The notes under the pieces were generated by a model, which saw only the letters and a program-made list of their open reading frames with translations, was not told the DNA's origin and did no database searches. Positions 1 through 11,513 of a DNA stretch of 64,000 nt are shown piece by piece (the stretch's first letter is position 1; the number at the start of each line of letters is the position of its first letter). Location: positions 868,001 to 932,000 of the forward strand of contig NZ_OZ034992.1 in the NCBI RefSeq assembly GCF_964030925.1, written 5' to 3'. The stretch is from Spiroplasma_E sp902809815 (GTDB lineage: Bacteria; Bacillota_I; Bacilli_A; Mycoplasmatales; VBWQ01). The position numbers were made by a program, and so were the translations under genes.

Positions 1-597
1 ATTTGTATTTTTATTTTAATTGCTTGACGAAGTAAAAATTTTCAATTAAGTGATGTTATTTTTATTTTTACTTGAATTATTTATTTAGTGTTTGTTGTTA
101 AAGCTGTTAATTTTTTAATGTTATCAGAAATTAAACTTTCAAAACTAGGATGACCAACATTATTGTTTTTATTCATTATTGTTATGTCTAATGATGTTGG
201 TGCTTTTATTGGTGGTATAATTTATGGTAAAACAAAAATGGCACCAAGTGTATCACCAAATAAAACTTGAGAAGGTGCTATTACTGGTTTAATAACAGCA
301 ATTATTTTAAGTATGATAACAGTAACTGTTTTTTTAGAAACAAGTAATTATAATCCCTTACCTTTTTTAGAAGTTAATAGTAAAGCACCAATCTATATTG
401 CTTATTTTGCTACTAGTTTTATTCTTTCAATTGCTAGTCAAATGGGTGATTTATTATTTTCTTATTTGAAACGTAATTATCATGTTAAGGATTTTTCAAA
501 TATTCTACCTGGACATGGAGGATTATTAGATCGTTTAGATTCATTTTCAACAGTAGTTATTTTTGGTTTTCTAATTACTCTAGCAGCTATTGCTTAA
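1..597 (+). CDS. cdsA: Phosphatidate cytidylyltransferase, 3' part
   Basis: Makes CDP-diacylglycerol from phosphatidate and CTP at the membrane, the entry to phospholipid synthesis. The gene is open from the window's first base, so its start lies upstream; three UGA codons are read as Trp. Hydrophobic helices alternate with two family hallmarks: S-N-D-x-x-A-F-x-G-G-x-x-x-G-K followed by S-P-x-K-T-W-E-G, and the C-terminal signature with K-R-x4-K-D-x4-L-P-G-H-G-G-L-L-D-R-L-D, ending about 25 residues before the stop. rseP follows after 24 bases, the common bacterial cdsA-rseP pairing, so the two are probably co-transcribed. Confidence 0.95.
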
Positions 598-621
598 TAT
601 ATAAAATTTAAGGATGAAGTT

Positions 622-1743
622 ATGTATATATTTTTAGCCATTTTAATTGGTTTATTTACAATATTATTTTTAATTACCTTGCATGAATTTGCTCATTTTG
701 TAATTGCTAAATTATCAGGAGCATATGTATATGAATTTGCTATTGGTATGGGACCAAAACTTTTGCAGTGAGGTAAAAAAGAAACACGTTATACTTTAAG
801 ACTATTACCATTGGGTGGTTATGTTTCTATTGCTTCAGAAATTGCTGATGCTCCTAAAGGGCGAGAAGATGAAGTAATTGATAGTAAACGAATGATGGAA
901 AACTTGCAACGTGGTAAAAAAGCAGCTTTCATTAGTGCAGGTGCACTAATGAATTTATTATTAGCTTTTATTTTATTAATGATTGGATATGGAATTTATC
1001 CACATAAATATGATCCTAACTTGCCACCAACCTATGCAACAACAGGACCATTATATAAAGCTGTTCAAAAATATAATAAAGATAATCCAAGTTTACCAAT
1101 TTTAGATACTGATGCTATTACTAGTATTTATAATACTGGTGATATTGAATCTAAACAATCAATTAAATCATATTATGATTTACAAACATGATTAAGTAAA
1201 TATAATAAAAAGACTACTAATGGTACAGTTATTGCTGATTATGAAATTACTTTTGATAATAAAGATGATAAAACTGTTACTTTTAAACCTGTAGAACAAA
1301 AAGGAGTATTATTCATTGGTGTTAGTCAAGGTAGTTATTATTTAAATGTAGGGCAAGTTATTAGTAATGGTATCATTGATACTTTTAAAGATAGTTACAG
1401 TCTTTTACAAGCATTAGGACAATTAGTTACTTTTCATTGACAAAATTTATCAGGACCTGTTGGTATTGTTAAATCAACTAATAGTTTTTTAAATCCTGAT
1501 TTATCATCAACACAAGCAGCAAGTACATATTTTCGTTGAGCAGCATTATTATCATCTAATTTATTTTTATTAAATATGTTACCAATTCCGCCATTGGATG
1601 GTTATAAATTTGTTGAAAATGCAGTTGAAGCGGTAACAAGAAAAAAATTAAATGAAAAATATAAAATTATTGTCAGTATTGCTGGAGCTATATTATTTTT
1701 AGTTATCTTTATTGCTATTACTATTAAAGATATATTTTTTTAA
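622..1743 (+). CDS. rseP: RIP/site-2 metalloprotease RseP
   Basis: Intramembrane zinc protease of 373 residues that cleaves membrane-anchored substrates such as anti-sigma factors or leftover signal peptides. The zinc motif HEFAH is at residues 21-25 in the first hydrophobic helix; the second active-site motif, N-M-L-P-I-P-P-L-D-G, has its Asp near residue 326, with a final helix at the C terminus. The periplasmic-type middle part is polar. The ATG is preceded by AAGGATG. No anti-sigma factor gene is nearby, so the substrate is unknown. Several UGA-Trp codons. Confidence 0.93.
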
Positions 1744-1858
1744 TCTTTACTTTATAATAAAATCCTATTATAAATAGGATAATAAATTTGAATGAAAAAG
1801 TTTTGAGTAATTTTCTTAATTATTTATATTTTAAAAAAATAAAATAGTAACTATTTTA

Positions 1859-1878
1859 AGTGAACAATATTGTTCACT
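1859..1878. terminator. Bidirectional terminator hairpin
   Basis: A 20-base perfect palindrome (AGTGAACAAT/ATTGTTCACT) with a T-run on its right and A-rich DNA on its left. It lies between rseP and the oppositely oriented aldolase pseudogene and can end both. The rest of 1744-1912 shows no gene. Confidence 0.75.
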
Positions 1879-2382
1879 TTTTATTTTGAAATAAAATCTA
1901 TAAGTATAAAAACTAAAATTTATATCGATTATTTGCTCCTAAGAGAATTATTTTTTCTTCAACAAATTTCTGAATAGCTATCATTGCATTTTCTATTAAG
2001 GTATTAATATTTGATAAATTAGAGTTAGTTTGCAAACTTTTTTTTAGACTTTCAACATAAATCTTTCTTAAATCATTGCTAATATTAACTTTAGTAATAC
2101 CAGCTTTAATTGCTAGAGTTAATTGTTCATTATTAATAGTAACATTATCATGTAATACTAAAAAAATTTCAGACATTTTAATAGCAATTTCTTTAATTAG
2201 AGAAATTTTTAAATCTTGTCTATTATCTTGATGATGACTATTGATAGCAGTAAATACAAGACCATTAATATTAGTTTTATTTCTAAATAATATTGCTTGT
2301 TCAATTAAATTAATATCATTAGTAATATCTCCTTTTGTATTATTGTAAAAAATCTCTGATTCAACAACAATACCCAAAGGAG

Positions 2383-3519
2383 GGTGGTTGGCCCTTAATT
2401 ACTGGACCATTTTTGATATAAAATTCTAAATTTTAATTTGTAAAATTGGTGGTTTTAGAAATTTAGAATGTATTCTTTCATAATTATAAAACATAACATA
2501 TTGATTTACATCATTTATAGCTTCATTGATGGATAAATATTGATTTGATCCTTTAGGTAGTCATTCTTGAGATAAATGAGAAAATCAGTTTTCAGATAAT
2601 ACATTACCACCAATATCATAAGGTTGTTTTTTGCTTAAAATTATTTGTTTATCCTCTGCTCATTTTGTGATATCCTGACAATAAAATTCGTTGGCGTTAT
2701 CTGAATGTAAAATAACATTTTTTACTTGATTTCAAGAAAATTGTTTGTTGATTTTTTCAAGAGCAGGAAGAATTAAATCCTGATATGATTTATTAGGAGC
2801 AATATTATAACTAACAACATTATTTGAATAAAAATCAATAATTACAAAAAGATATAATCATCCTTCTTTAGTATTTATTTGTTTAGTGTCCATTGATCAA
2901 ATTTGATTTGAAGAGGTTGTACTTTTATAATCTTTGTTTACTTTATCCATTGTAGGTATTCACTTATTTGGATTTTTTTTGTTTTTAGGATAGTTATTTT
3001 TAGTTTGTTTTAATCCTTGAATATTGTGTTCTTTCATAATTTTTCGCATTTGTTTTATTGATAATTCTATATTTAAAATGATATTTTTTTCTTGTTTTAA
3101 TCACTCTTTAAAAGCTGAAAAAATTCTTAAATATCCATAAATTCTGCCTTTTCTTGTAGAATGAAATTCGATTAAAAGTTGGCATATTTTTTGATATTTA
3201 TGATTGCATTTAATAATATGATTTTCTTCTTTTTTAATAGGTTTTTGTTTATTTTTTAAAAAGTAATATGTTGATCTGTTTAATTGAAGATATTGACATA
3301 GGTTTCTAATTGAATATTGATTTTTACAATCATCAATAATTTTAATTTTTTCTTTGATATTTAATTTGTTAATTACTAATGCTATTTGTTTAATTTTATC
3401 CATTAATAAAAATCCTTTCAGGTTAAAATTAGTGTTAATTATATAACACAATTGTTTTTAGAATACATTCAGGTTTTTTAAATTAATGGTCTAGTAAAAA
3501 GGGCTAAGTGGCAAGTGGC
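2383..3519 (-). mobile_element. IS3-family element, copy A
   Basis: 1137-bp element bounded by GGTGGTTGGCCC on the left and GGGCTAAGTGGCAAGTGGC on the right. The inner inverted repeats share GCCCTT-N2-TACT-N-GACCAT. It lacks a target duplication here (flanks AG and CT), unlike copies B and E, which have 3-bp duplications. Confidence 0.93.
2426..3403 (-). CDS. IS3-family transposase (copy A)
   Basis: 325-residue transposase in a single frame with UGA as Trp, as in mollicute IS1138-like elements. An N-terminal helix-turn-helix region (about 1-60) is followed by an rve integrase core. The catalytic triad is D172 (S-M-D-T-K), D235 (H-S-D-N-A) and E271 (S-E-N-W-F-S), with the canonical 35-residue D-to-E spacing. 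The ATG is preceded by AAAGGA 10 bases upstream. There is no separate orfA, so no frameshift is needed. The gene is intact and identical or nearly so to the other full copies, which implies recent activity. Confidence 0.93.
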
Positions 3520-3822
3520 CTTTTGCACGATTAATAACATTGTTAGTAATAGCAAGTACATATTTTAAATCAATACAATTAATAGTGTTAGGTGTTATCA
3601 TTAAACATATTGGTGCTTTTTGTTTTTCGGCTGCATTAGTAATTGCAATTAACATTTCTAAATTATCAAAGTTAAAACTTGGGATTGCGTATTTGTTAAT
3701 TTGTGCATGTTTTAACATTGTTTTCAAGTTAATTTTCAATTACAATCACCTAACTTTTCTTTTTTATTTAATTATATCAATAATATTTATCATGTAAGGA
3801 ATATAAGATATGTTTTAAATTT

Positions 3823-4638
3823 TTACTTTTTTCTTTTCTTTTTAATTTTGCTTTTCTTTTTTTTATTAAGTTGACGTAATATTTTTTGATAAAAATCATA
3901 TAAACGATGTTCAGAAGTTTGATAACGTTTGAACATTAAGTTATTAATTCAAATATAAAAATATTGTAAACTGAAAACTAAACCAAAAACAAAAACAACG
4001 GCACTAGCAGCGATTAATCATCCATATTCACCATTTGAATAATCAAAGAAAAAATATGGATATCATGTATCTCTTGGTGGATGACCAGTTTCTATAAAAT
4101 CTAAATAACGTAAATGACCTCTAATTAGAATAACAATACAATAAATTGCTGGATAAATAACAATTAATCATAAATATATTTTATGTTGTTGTTTCATATT
4201 AATATATTGATGACCTGATGTAACAATAAAGCTAGTAATCATAATTATTGGCATTAATAAGTGTAAAATTAATGTTGCAATCCAATTATAAGCACTGTAT
4301 TGTTTTGGATCTTGCTCAGCAGTGAAAATACCTATTCAAAATACTAACATCGTAATAGTAATATAAACAGTTACTGCTAATCGAGTTTGAAAACTTGGTT
4401 TAGTACCACGAAAATAAGAATCAAATAAATAAACACAAAAATAAATAACAACCATATAATTACTCTCAGTAGTAAAAAAAGCATAGTAGTTACTTACTCG
4501 TTCACCATATCCTAAATCTTCAAATTTTTCCATTGGATAATATATTGCACTAATTAAATCAATAATTAAAAATAAAATTATCATTATTAATGCAGATAAA
4601 CGTATATAAAAGTTGGCTTTGTTACTTAATTTATACAT
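3823..4638 (-). CDS. Multi-pass membrane protein, possibly Pr6Pr/DUF1600-like
   Basis: 271 residues with about seven hydrophobic helices and a strongly basic C-terminal tail (K/R-rich, last ~30 residues) that would face the cytoplasm. The segment F-F-T-T-E-S-N-Y-M-V-V-I-Y in helix 2 resembles the conserved F-T-x-x-S-N motif of Pr6Pr/DUF1600 mollicute membrane proteins; that family link is from memory and tentative. It starts 33 bases downstream of polC, on the same strand, so it may be in the polC transcript. Function unknown. Confidence 0.7.
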
Positions 4639-4670
4639 AATAATCCCACATCTTTTCTTTTTTCTTTGTA

Positions 4671-7600
4671 TTATAATTCTAACATTAATTGTGTATTTTC
4701 TTCTAAATGTTCTAATACTCCTAACTCATTTAATAGTTGATAATTAGTTTTAGTAATATTAGTTCGTAGTTGTAAATCATTTTTTGAAGTAATTGCTTGT
4801 TCACTCCTTGCTTTAACAATTGAATTAGCCACAATTTCACCCAATCCATCTAAAGTAATAAAAGGTGGTAAAATTTGTTTTTCACCATTTATTACTTTAA
4901 CTTGAAAAAGTTTAGCATCAGAATGTTCTAAACTAATATTGCTAAATTTAATATTTCTAGCATTCATTTCTAATGCTACTTCTAATAATGGGATTAAATC
5001 TTTTTCTTTAGTAGTAACTGTATTTTTTTGACCATCATTTTTTCTTAATCTGTTATTAATATCTTTTAATTTATTAGTAATAGCACCAATGCCTTGTAAC
5101 ATAGTTTTAATATCAAAAATTTCACATCTTGTTGTAAAATAAGTAGCATAATATTCATGCGGATAATAAACTTTAAATCAAGCTACTCTTCATGCCATTA
5201 ATACATAAGCAGTAGCGTGTGCTTTAGGAAACATATATTTAATTTTTTTGCAAGATTTAATGTATCAATTAGGAACTTTCTTTTCTTGCATTAACTTTTC
5301 ATATTCTTGTTTAATGCCTTTTCCTTTACGGACATCTTCCATAATGTTAAAGGCAATTTTTGCTGGTAAGCCTTGATATACTAAATAAGTCATAATATCA
5401 TCACGACAACCAATTACATCTTTTAGTTTTAAACCTTGTTGTGAAATTAATTCATCAGCATTATTTAATCAAACATCAGTACCATGTGATAAACCAGATA
5501 TTTGTACTAATTCAGAAAATGAAGTAGGTAATGTATCACTTAACATTTTACGAACAAAACCAGTACCAAATTCAGGGATACCAATTGCTCCTGTTTTTTC
5601 GCCAAGTAAATCATCACTAGTAATATTTAAGGCACTTAAATTAGAAAATAATGATAAAACTTTTTCATCTTGATTAGGAATAGTTTTTGGATCAATACCA
5701 GTTAAATTTTCTAACATTTTTAATGCTGTTGGATCAACGTGACCTAGAATATCTAATTTTAATAAATTATCATGAATAGCATTAAAATCAAAGTGGGTAG
5801 TTTTTCATGTAGAACTAGTATCATCAGCTGGAAAATTAATTGGTGTAAAATCGTTAATATTATATTCTTTTGGTACAACAATAATACCACCAGGATGTTG
5901 ACCAGTTGTTCTTTTAATACCAACACATCCTTGACTTAGTAACTCTAGTTTTGCTGCACGCATATCTGATTGACCAATTTTTTCTGCATAAGCTTTAACA
6001 TAACCATAAGCTGTTTTATTGGCAATTGTTGAAATTGTTCCAGCACGAAAAACATTTTCTTCACCAAACATTTCTTTAGTAAAATCATGAGCTTTATTTT
6101 GATATTCACCAGAAAAGTTTAAATCAATATCAGGTGTTTTATCACCATCAAATCCTAAGAATGTTTCAAAAGGAATATCATGACCATCAGTAATTAAATC
6201 AATATTGCATTGTGAACATATTTTTTTTGGTAAATCATAACCACACTTATAAGAACCATTACTAATAAATTCACTAGTTTTACATTGTGGACATAAATAG
6301 TGTGGTTGTAGTGGGTTAACCTCAGTAATGTTAGCAAAAGTAGCTACTAAAGATGAACCAACTGAGCCACGACTACCAACAAGATAACCATCTTGTAAAG
6401 ATTTTTCTACTAATTTGTGTGCAATTCAATAAACAACAGCAAAACCATGAGTAATAATTGCATCTAATTCGCGAGTTAAACGTTTTTCTACATATGTTGG
6501 TAATGGATTACCGTAACGATTTCATGCTTGTTCATAACAAAGATTACGTAATTTAGTATCAACATTAACAATACTTGGTGTAAATAAGCCAACTTTAATT
6601 GGTTTAACCATTTCAAATTGTTTTGCTAATTGCAAAGGATTATTAATAACAATATCATTAATTAAATTAGGGTCATCTAAAAAGTTAAATTCTGTTAACA
6701 TTTGATTAGTAGTTCTTAAATGTTGATCGGGATATGATGTAACTTTACCTTTACGATCAAATAATGGGTGTAACAAACCGCCAATTGCTTTGCTATTAAT
6801 AATAACATCACGATACATTTTTTCATGGGGATGTAAATAGTGGGCATCGCTAGTAGCAATTACTAATTTATTTAATTTAAGAGCATTATTAATAATTTTT
6901 TTAATAGTATCATGTAATTGTTCTTTACTAATATTTCCTAGCTGTATTAAGTGTTTATAAACAGCAGGTGGTTGGATTTCAATAAAATCAAATCATTTCA
7001 TTATTTTAATTAGTTCTTCTTCACTTTTATTTAATGCTGTTTCAAAAACAGCACCATTTATACAACTACTACCAATTAATAGTTCTTTTCTATTTTCATT
7101 AATTGCTTCTGATATGATTTTTGGTGTTTTATAAAAATACTTTGTATGAGATAGTGAAACTAATTGATATAAATCTTTTAATCCTAATTGATTTTTTGCA
7201 AAAATAGTAATATGTTCACCACGAAGTTTAAAATTAATTTGTTCATTAATTAAGTTATTAATTTCTTGTAAATTAATACAATTAAATTCTGTTTTTAATT
7301 GTTGTAACATTTTTAAAAATACTTGTGCTAATACATTAGCATCATAATCAGCACGGTGGGCAATTTCATCATCATATTTAATGCCATAAGTACGACAAAT
7401 AGTACCTAATCGATAATATTTTAGTTGTGGTAGAATTGCTCTAGATAATTGCAAAGTATCAATGACAGGATTATTTAAAGGCATGAAACCCAATTGTTTC
7501 ATTGCTGCTTGTAAAAAACCAAAGTCAAAGTTGGCATTATGAGCAACTATTGTTTTATTGCCAATTATTTCAATAATTGTTGGCAATATTTGTTGTAATG

Positions 7601-9020
7601 TTTGTTTATCTTTTAACATAACATTGGTAATACTAGTAAGTTCAGTAATATGTTCAGGTACGGGATTATTTGGTTTAATTAAAATTGTATCTTGTTTTAA
7701 AATCATATTGTCTTTAACAATTGTATAACCAAATTCAATAATTTCGTGGTAATTGGTTGATAAACCAGTTGTTTCTAAGTCAAGAACAATGTATTCTAAA
7801 TCTAATAATGATGTATTAATATTATTTTTAGTAATACTAATATTATTGGGGATTAAATCCATTTCAACACCATACATTACTTTTAAGTTTGGATGTTTTT
7901 TAGCGGCATTAGCAATATCTGGGTATGCTTGTACATTTAAGTGATCAGTAAAACCAATTGCTTGGTGTCCTCATTTAACTACTTGATTAATATAATCACT
8001 TGCTGAAGTAATACCATCCATAGCACTCATTTTAGTATGAGTATGAAATTCAATTCTTTTAGTTTTAACATCATCATTATTGTTAGTATTTTTATTATTT
8101 AAATCAATAATTAAATCATCAATTCATAGTACTTGTTCTTTACTATAATTATCATAACGACTATTAGCATTAATTTTTATTCAATCATCAACTTTAATAT
8201 TATCAAATTTCTCATCTGGTTGATCGCTATTAATAAATGCTTTGCAAGTAATTGCATCACTATAATCAGTAATTCAAAATGAATAAAATCATTTTTGAGT
8301 TTTAGTTAAAAATTTATTAATTTTAAAAACTTTACCACTAATAATAATATTGGGTTCATCGCCAATGATATCTTTAATGCTATGAGTTGGGTCTGTTATT
8401 TCTAAATTAACTTTTGCTTTTTTGCGATAAGTAGTTGTATTAAAATTTTTACTTATATTATTATTAGGAATTTTAGTTTTTAAATTGTTAGTAATTTTGC
8501 TAATTTCTGCTTTAGATTCATTTTCATAACTAATAAATGGTTGCTCTGCTTTATTTATTTTAGTTTTTAATTGAATTTTTTTAAAACCATATTGTTGAAA
8601 GTAGTTAATAAATTGTAAAAATTCATTAGTTATTAATTTTTCTTCAATACTATTATGAATAGTAATGGTAATAATATTATTTTTATAATTAATTGCTGAG
8701 TCGGGTAAAGAATAATAAATGCCAGCTAATAGTTGCAATTTATGAGTTTTAATATAATGAAAATATGTTAATACAGTTGATTCATCAGCAGTAAGGGAAA
8801 CATTAAAATCGACACTAATATTCGAAACAGGTAATTTTTCAAAATGTTGTTCAAAACTTTTTAAAGTAGTAGTTGTTAGAAAATTAGGTAAGTTGATGGT
8901 AATTATTACTTGTTGATTATGATGAAAATATTGTACTTTTTTAATAGTAGCATGATTAAATTCATTATTAACATCATTAAAATCCATTTCATGGAAAAGT
9001 TTTTTCAAATCTTGGTTCAT
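4671..9020 (-). CDS. polC: DNA polymerase III alpha subunit, Gram-positive PolC type
   Basis: 1449-residue replicative polymerase with built-in proofreading. Order: N-terminal domain; OB-fold region; PHP domain beginning E-F-H-T-H-T near residue 325; DEDD exonuclease inserted in PHP, with D-L-E-T-T-G at about 414 and later H-N-A-N-F-D; the PHP remainder; a zinc-binding segment with C-x2-C pairs; palm/fingers and a C-terminal helix-hairpin-helix region. Length matches the family (about 1440). The ATG follows AGAGGG. Many UGA-Trp codons break it up under the standard code, but there are no UAA or UAG stops. It is the core chromosomal replicase and a strong host-backbone marker. Confidence 0.97.
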
Positions 9021-9220
9021 ATATTTTTCCCTCTCTTAATACTAAATAATTAACAATAATAACTATATTTTAATTAAAATATATTAAATCATTATTCTAA
9101 TGTTTAATCAAATTTCATATTTTAATTATAACTTAATTAAAATTCTTATTCTTATTCTTATATAAAAAAAGTATGAAATTTTAGTTATAAAAAATAAAAA
9201 CAAAATAATTTAATTGCAAT

Positions 9221-9255
9221 AAAAAGTAATGCCTAATATTTAGGCATTACTTTTT
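9221..9255. terminator. Strong hairpin terminator
   Basis: A 15-bp perfect stem (9221-9235 with 9241-9255) carrying GTAATGCCTA, with A-run and T-run ends, so it works in both directions. It lies between the repeat-protein pseudogene and polC, both leftward, and isolates polC from upstream transcription. 9021-9220 holds only the polC promoter region, with no gene seen. Confidence 0.85.
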
Positions 9256-9780
9256 ATCATGAAGGTATTATTGAATTATTTGTTTTAGGTAATGATTCGG
9301 TTTCAAAAATAGCATTTATATTATTCACATTAAAATTTGAATTTAATTGTTGATTTCTTGTTTGTATAGTTGGTTTATTAAAAGCTTTTTTTGTTCTTTT
9401 GTAAAAACTTGTATTTGTTCTTTGGTAAATGCTGCCTTTTGATTAGAAGTAAATCATTCTAATTGTTTTGGAGTTAATGATTCAATTTGAAATTTAAATT
9501 CATAAAAATCATATTCTATTGTTAATTGATTATTAATTGTTTTTAATGCTTTTCTCATTCCTTTTTCTAGTAGCGAAAACTTATTATAACTGAAATTTTT
9601 TATTTGTTCTGTTGTAAATGATTGTATTTGTTTTTTTTTGTAAGTGCTTTCATTTGTTTTTTTTTAAAAAAGCATAAAGCAGTAAATTATTTTTTGTAAA
9701 TAAGGGAATTAAGTTGGTGTTAATTGTTGAAACTTGATATGGACTTAATAGTTGCAATAATTGTCTTCAAATTGGTAACC

Positions 9781-10932
9781 GGTGGTTGGCCCTTAATTAC
9801 TGGACCATTTTTGATATAAAATTCTAAATTTTAATTTGTAAAATTGGTGGTTTTAGAAATTTAGAATGTATTCTTTCATAATTATAAAACATAACATATT
9901 GATTTACATCATTTATAGCTTCATTGATGGATAAATATTGATTTGATCCTTTAGGTAGTCATTCTTGAGATAAATGAGAAAATCAGTTTTCAGATAATAC
10001 ATTACCACCAATATCATAAGGTTGTTTTTTGCTTAAAATTATTTGTTTATCCTCTGCTCATTTTGTGATATCCTGACAATAAAATTCGTTGGCGTTATCT
10101 GAATGTAAAATAACATTTTTTACTTGATTTCAAGAAAATTGTTTGTTGATTTTTTCAAGAGCAGGAAGAATTAAATCCTGATATGATTTATTAGGAGCAA
10201 TATTATAACTAACAACATTATTTGAATAAAAATCAATAATTACAAAAAGATATAATCATCCTTCTTTAGTATTTATTTGTTTAGTGTCCATTGATCAAAT
10301 TTGATTTGAAGAGGTTGTACTTTTATAATCTTTGTTTACTTTATCCATTGTAGGTATTCACTTATTTGGATTTTTTTTGTTTTTAGGATAGTTATTTTTA
10401 GTTTGTTTTAATCCTTGAATATTGTGTTCTTTCATAATTTTTCGCATTTGTTTTATTGATAATTCTATATTTAAAATGATATTTTTTTCTTGTTTTAATC
10501 ACTCTTTAAAAGCTGAAAAAATTCTTAAATATCCATAAATTCTGCCTTTTCTTGTAGAATGAAATTCGATTAAAAGTTGGCATATTTTTTGATATTTATG
10601 ATTGCATTTAATAATATGATTTTCTTCTTTTTTAATAGGTTTTTGTTTATTTTTTAAAAAGTAATATGTTGATCTGTTTAATTGAAGATATTGACATAGG
10701 TTTCTAATTGAATATTGATTTTTACAATCATCAATAATTTTAATTTTTTCTTTGATATTTAATTTGTTAATTACTAATGCTATTTGTTTAATTTTATCCA
10801 TTAATAAAAATCCTTTCAGGTTAAAATTAGTGTTAATTATATAACACAATTGTTTTTAGAATACATTCAGGTTTTTTAAATTAATGGTCTAGTAAAAAGG
10901 GCTAAGTGGCAAGTGGCTAAGTGGCAAGTGGC
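9781..10932 (-). mobile_element. IS3-family element, copy B, with 3-bp target duplication
   Basis: 1152 bp flanked by ACC at 9778-9780 and 10933-10935. The uninterrupted site is visible in the second tandem repeat (GGTAACCCATTATT near 11166), so the ends are exact. The right tip carries four AAGTGGC units instead of two, 15 bp more than copies A and E. Confidence 0.96.
9824..10801 (-). CDS. IS3-family transposase (copy B)
   Basis: Intact 325-residue transposase with the same sequence as copy A, including the DD(35)E triad and AAAGGA ribosome site. It is the best candidate for an active copy because its insertion is clean. Confidence 0.93.
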
Positions 10933-11343
10933 ACCCATTATTATCATCATTTGCTTTAATGATACTTAAAATAAATTTATCAATTTCTTATTTATTGACA
11001 GTGTTTGTAAATGATTGTATTTGTTTTTTTTGTAAGTGCTTTCATTTGTTTTTTTTAAAAAAGCATAAAGCAGTAAATTATTTTTTGTAAATAAGGGAAT
11101 TAAGTTGGTGTTAATTGTTGAAACTTGATATGGACTTAATAGTTGCAATAATTGTCTTCAAATTGGTAACCCATTATTATCATTTGCTTTAATGATACTT
11201 AAAATAAATTTATCAATTTCTTATTTATTGACAGTGTTTGTAAATGATTGTATTTGTGTTTTAGTAAGCCCTTTAAGTTCTGCTTTGCTAAATAATATTT
11301 GATTTTTTGTAGGCATATCTTTTAATCTTTGTCCTTTTCATTT

Positions 11344-11431
11344 AAATTTAATTTAATAAAAATCCTAATATAGAAATTATTTCTATATTAGGTATGAACA
11401 TTTATTAAATTATAAAATAATTATAATATAA
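11344..11431 (-). promoter_or_regulatory. Leader with promoter and hairpin, copy 1
   Basis: About 85 bp, nearly identical to 12011-12100. Read leftward it has TATAAT-like DNA (11417-11430), then a near-perfect palindrome 11364-11377/11379-11392 (CCTAATATAGAAAT and its complement), then ATTTTTATTAAA. It precedes the decayed repeat gene. The hairpin plus T-rich tract looks like a leader attenuator. The remainder of 11432-11513 shows no gene. Confidence 0.6.
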
Positions 11432-11513
11432 ATTAATTATTTTTGTTATATTATGCATTTTATGAATTATAATTTAATGTTTTTTTTAAATGAATATGTA
11501 ATTTGTTTTCTTT

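Larger units (their letters stand above)
1913..3739 (-). pseudogene. Class II fructose-bisphosphate aldolase, interrupted by IS3
   Basis: Two fragments of a class II aldolase-like protein flank an IS3 copy. The N-terminal part (3739-3520) starts with TTG after AGGTGA and reads Y-A-I-P-S-F-N-F-D-N-L-E, the usual start of the barrel. The C-terminal part (2382-1913) resumes at V-V-E-S-E-I. About 50 codons between them are missing, including the stretch that holds the first zinc ligand (H-x-D-H-G), and no target duplication flanks the IS, so DNA was lost on or after insertion. The remaining zinc/phosphate motifs are also altered (S-H-H-Q-D for S-H-G-x-Y, L-H-D-N for L-H-G-G). It may have been a diverged paralogue even before insertion. 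Confidence 0.8.
9613..11245. repeat. Tandem ~237-bp repeat, first copy split by IS3
   Basis: One unit runs 10933-11169. The preceding unit is 9613-9780 and its partner sequence across the IS; a third start (TGTTTGTAAATGATTGTATT) is near 11230. The copies are almost identical but differ in two homopolymers: T9 and T9 in the first, T8 and T8 in the second. These shift the reading frame of the encoded ~79-residue repeat. Confidence 0.8.
9257..11343 (-). pseudogene. Decayed repeat protein (L-T-x-x-Q-I-Q-x-F-T type), split by IS3
   Basis: Leftward reading frames in this stretch encode pieces of a Gln/Lys-rich repeat protein: I-E-S-L-T-P-K-Q-L-E-W-F-T near 9480, A-F-T-K-E-Q-I-Q-V-F-T near 9420, L-T-K-K-Q-I-Q-S-F-T in tandem copies, and a leading 33-codon fragment from 11316. 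They are separated by stops and frameshifts, several at poly-T tracts, and by IS copy B. The conserved leader at 11344-11431 would have driven it. I do not recognise the parent family; similar short L-T-x-E-Q-I motifs are common in Spiroplasma surface or repeat proteins. Confidence 0.6.

Noticed and set aside
3540..3797. Rightward open frame antisense to the aldolase fragment
   Set aside because: A shadow of the AT-rich aldolase coding strand, with no ribosome site and low-complexity hydrophobic product.
7753..7944. Short rightward frame inside polC
   Set aside because: Antisense to the conserved exonuclease/PHP part of polC; no supporting signals.
11022..11250. CRISPR array in the repeat-rich 9.6-11.2 kb region
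   Set aside because: Units are ~237 bp and nearly identical along their length, encode protein repeats, and lack short repeats with unique spacers. No CRISPR array was seen anywhere in the window.
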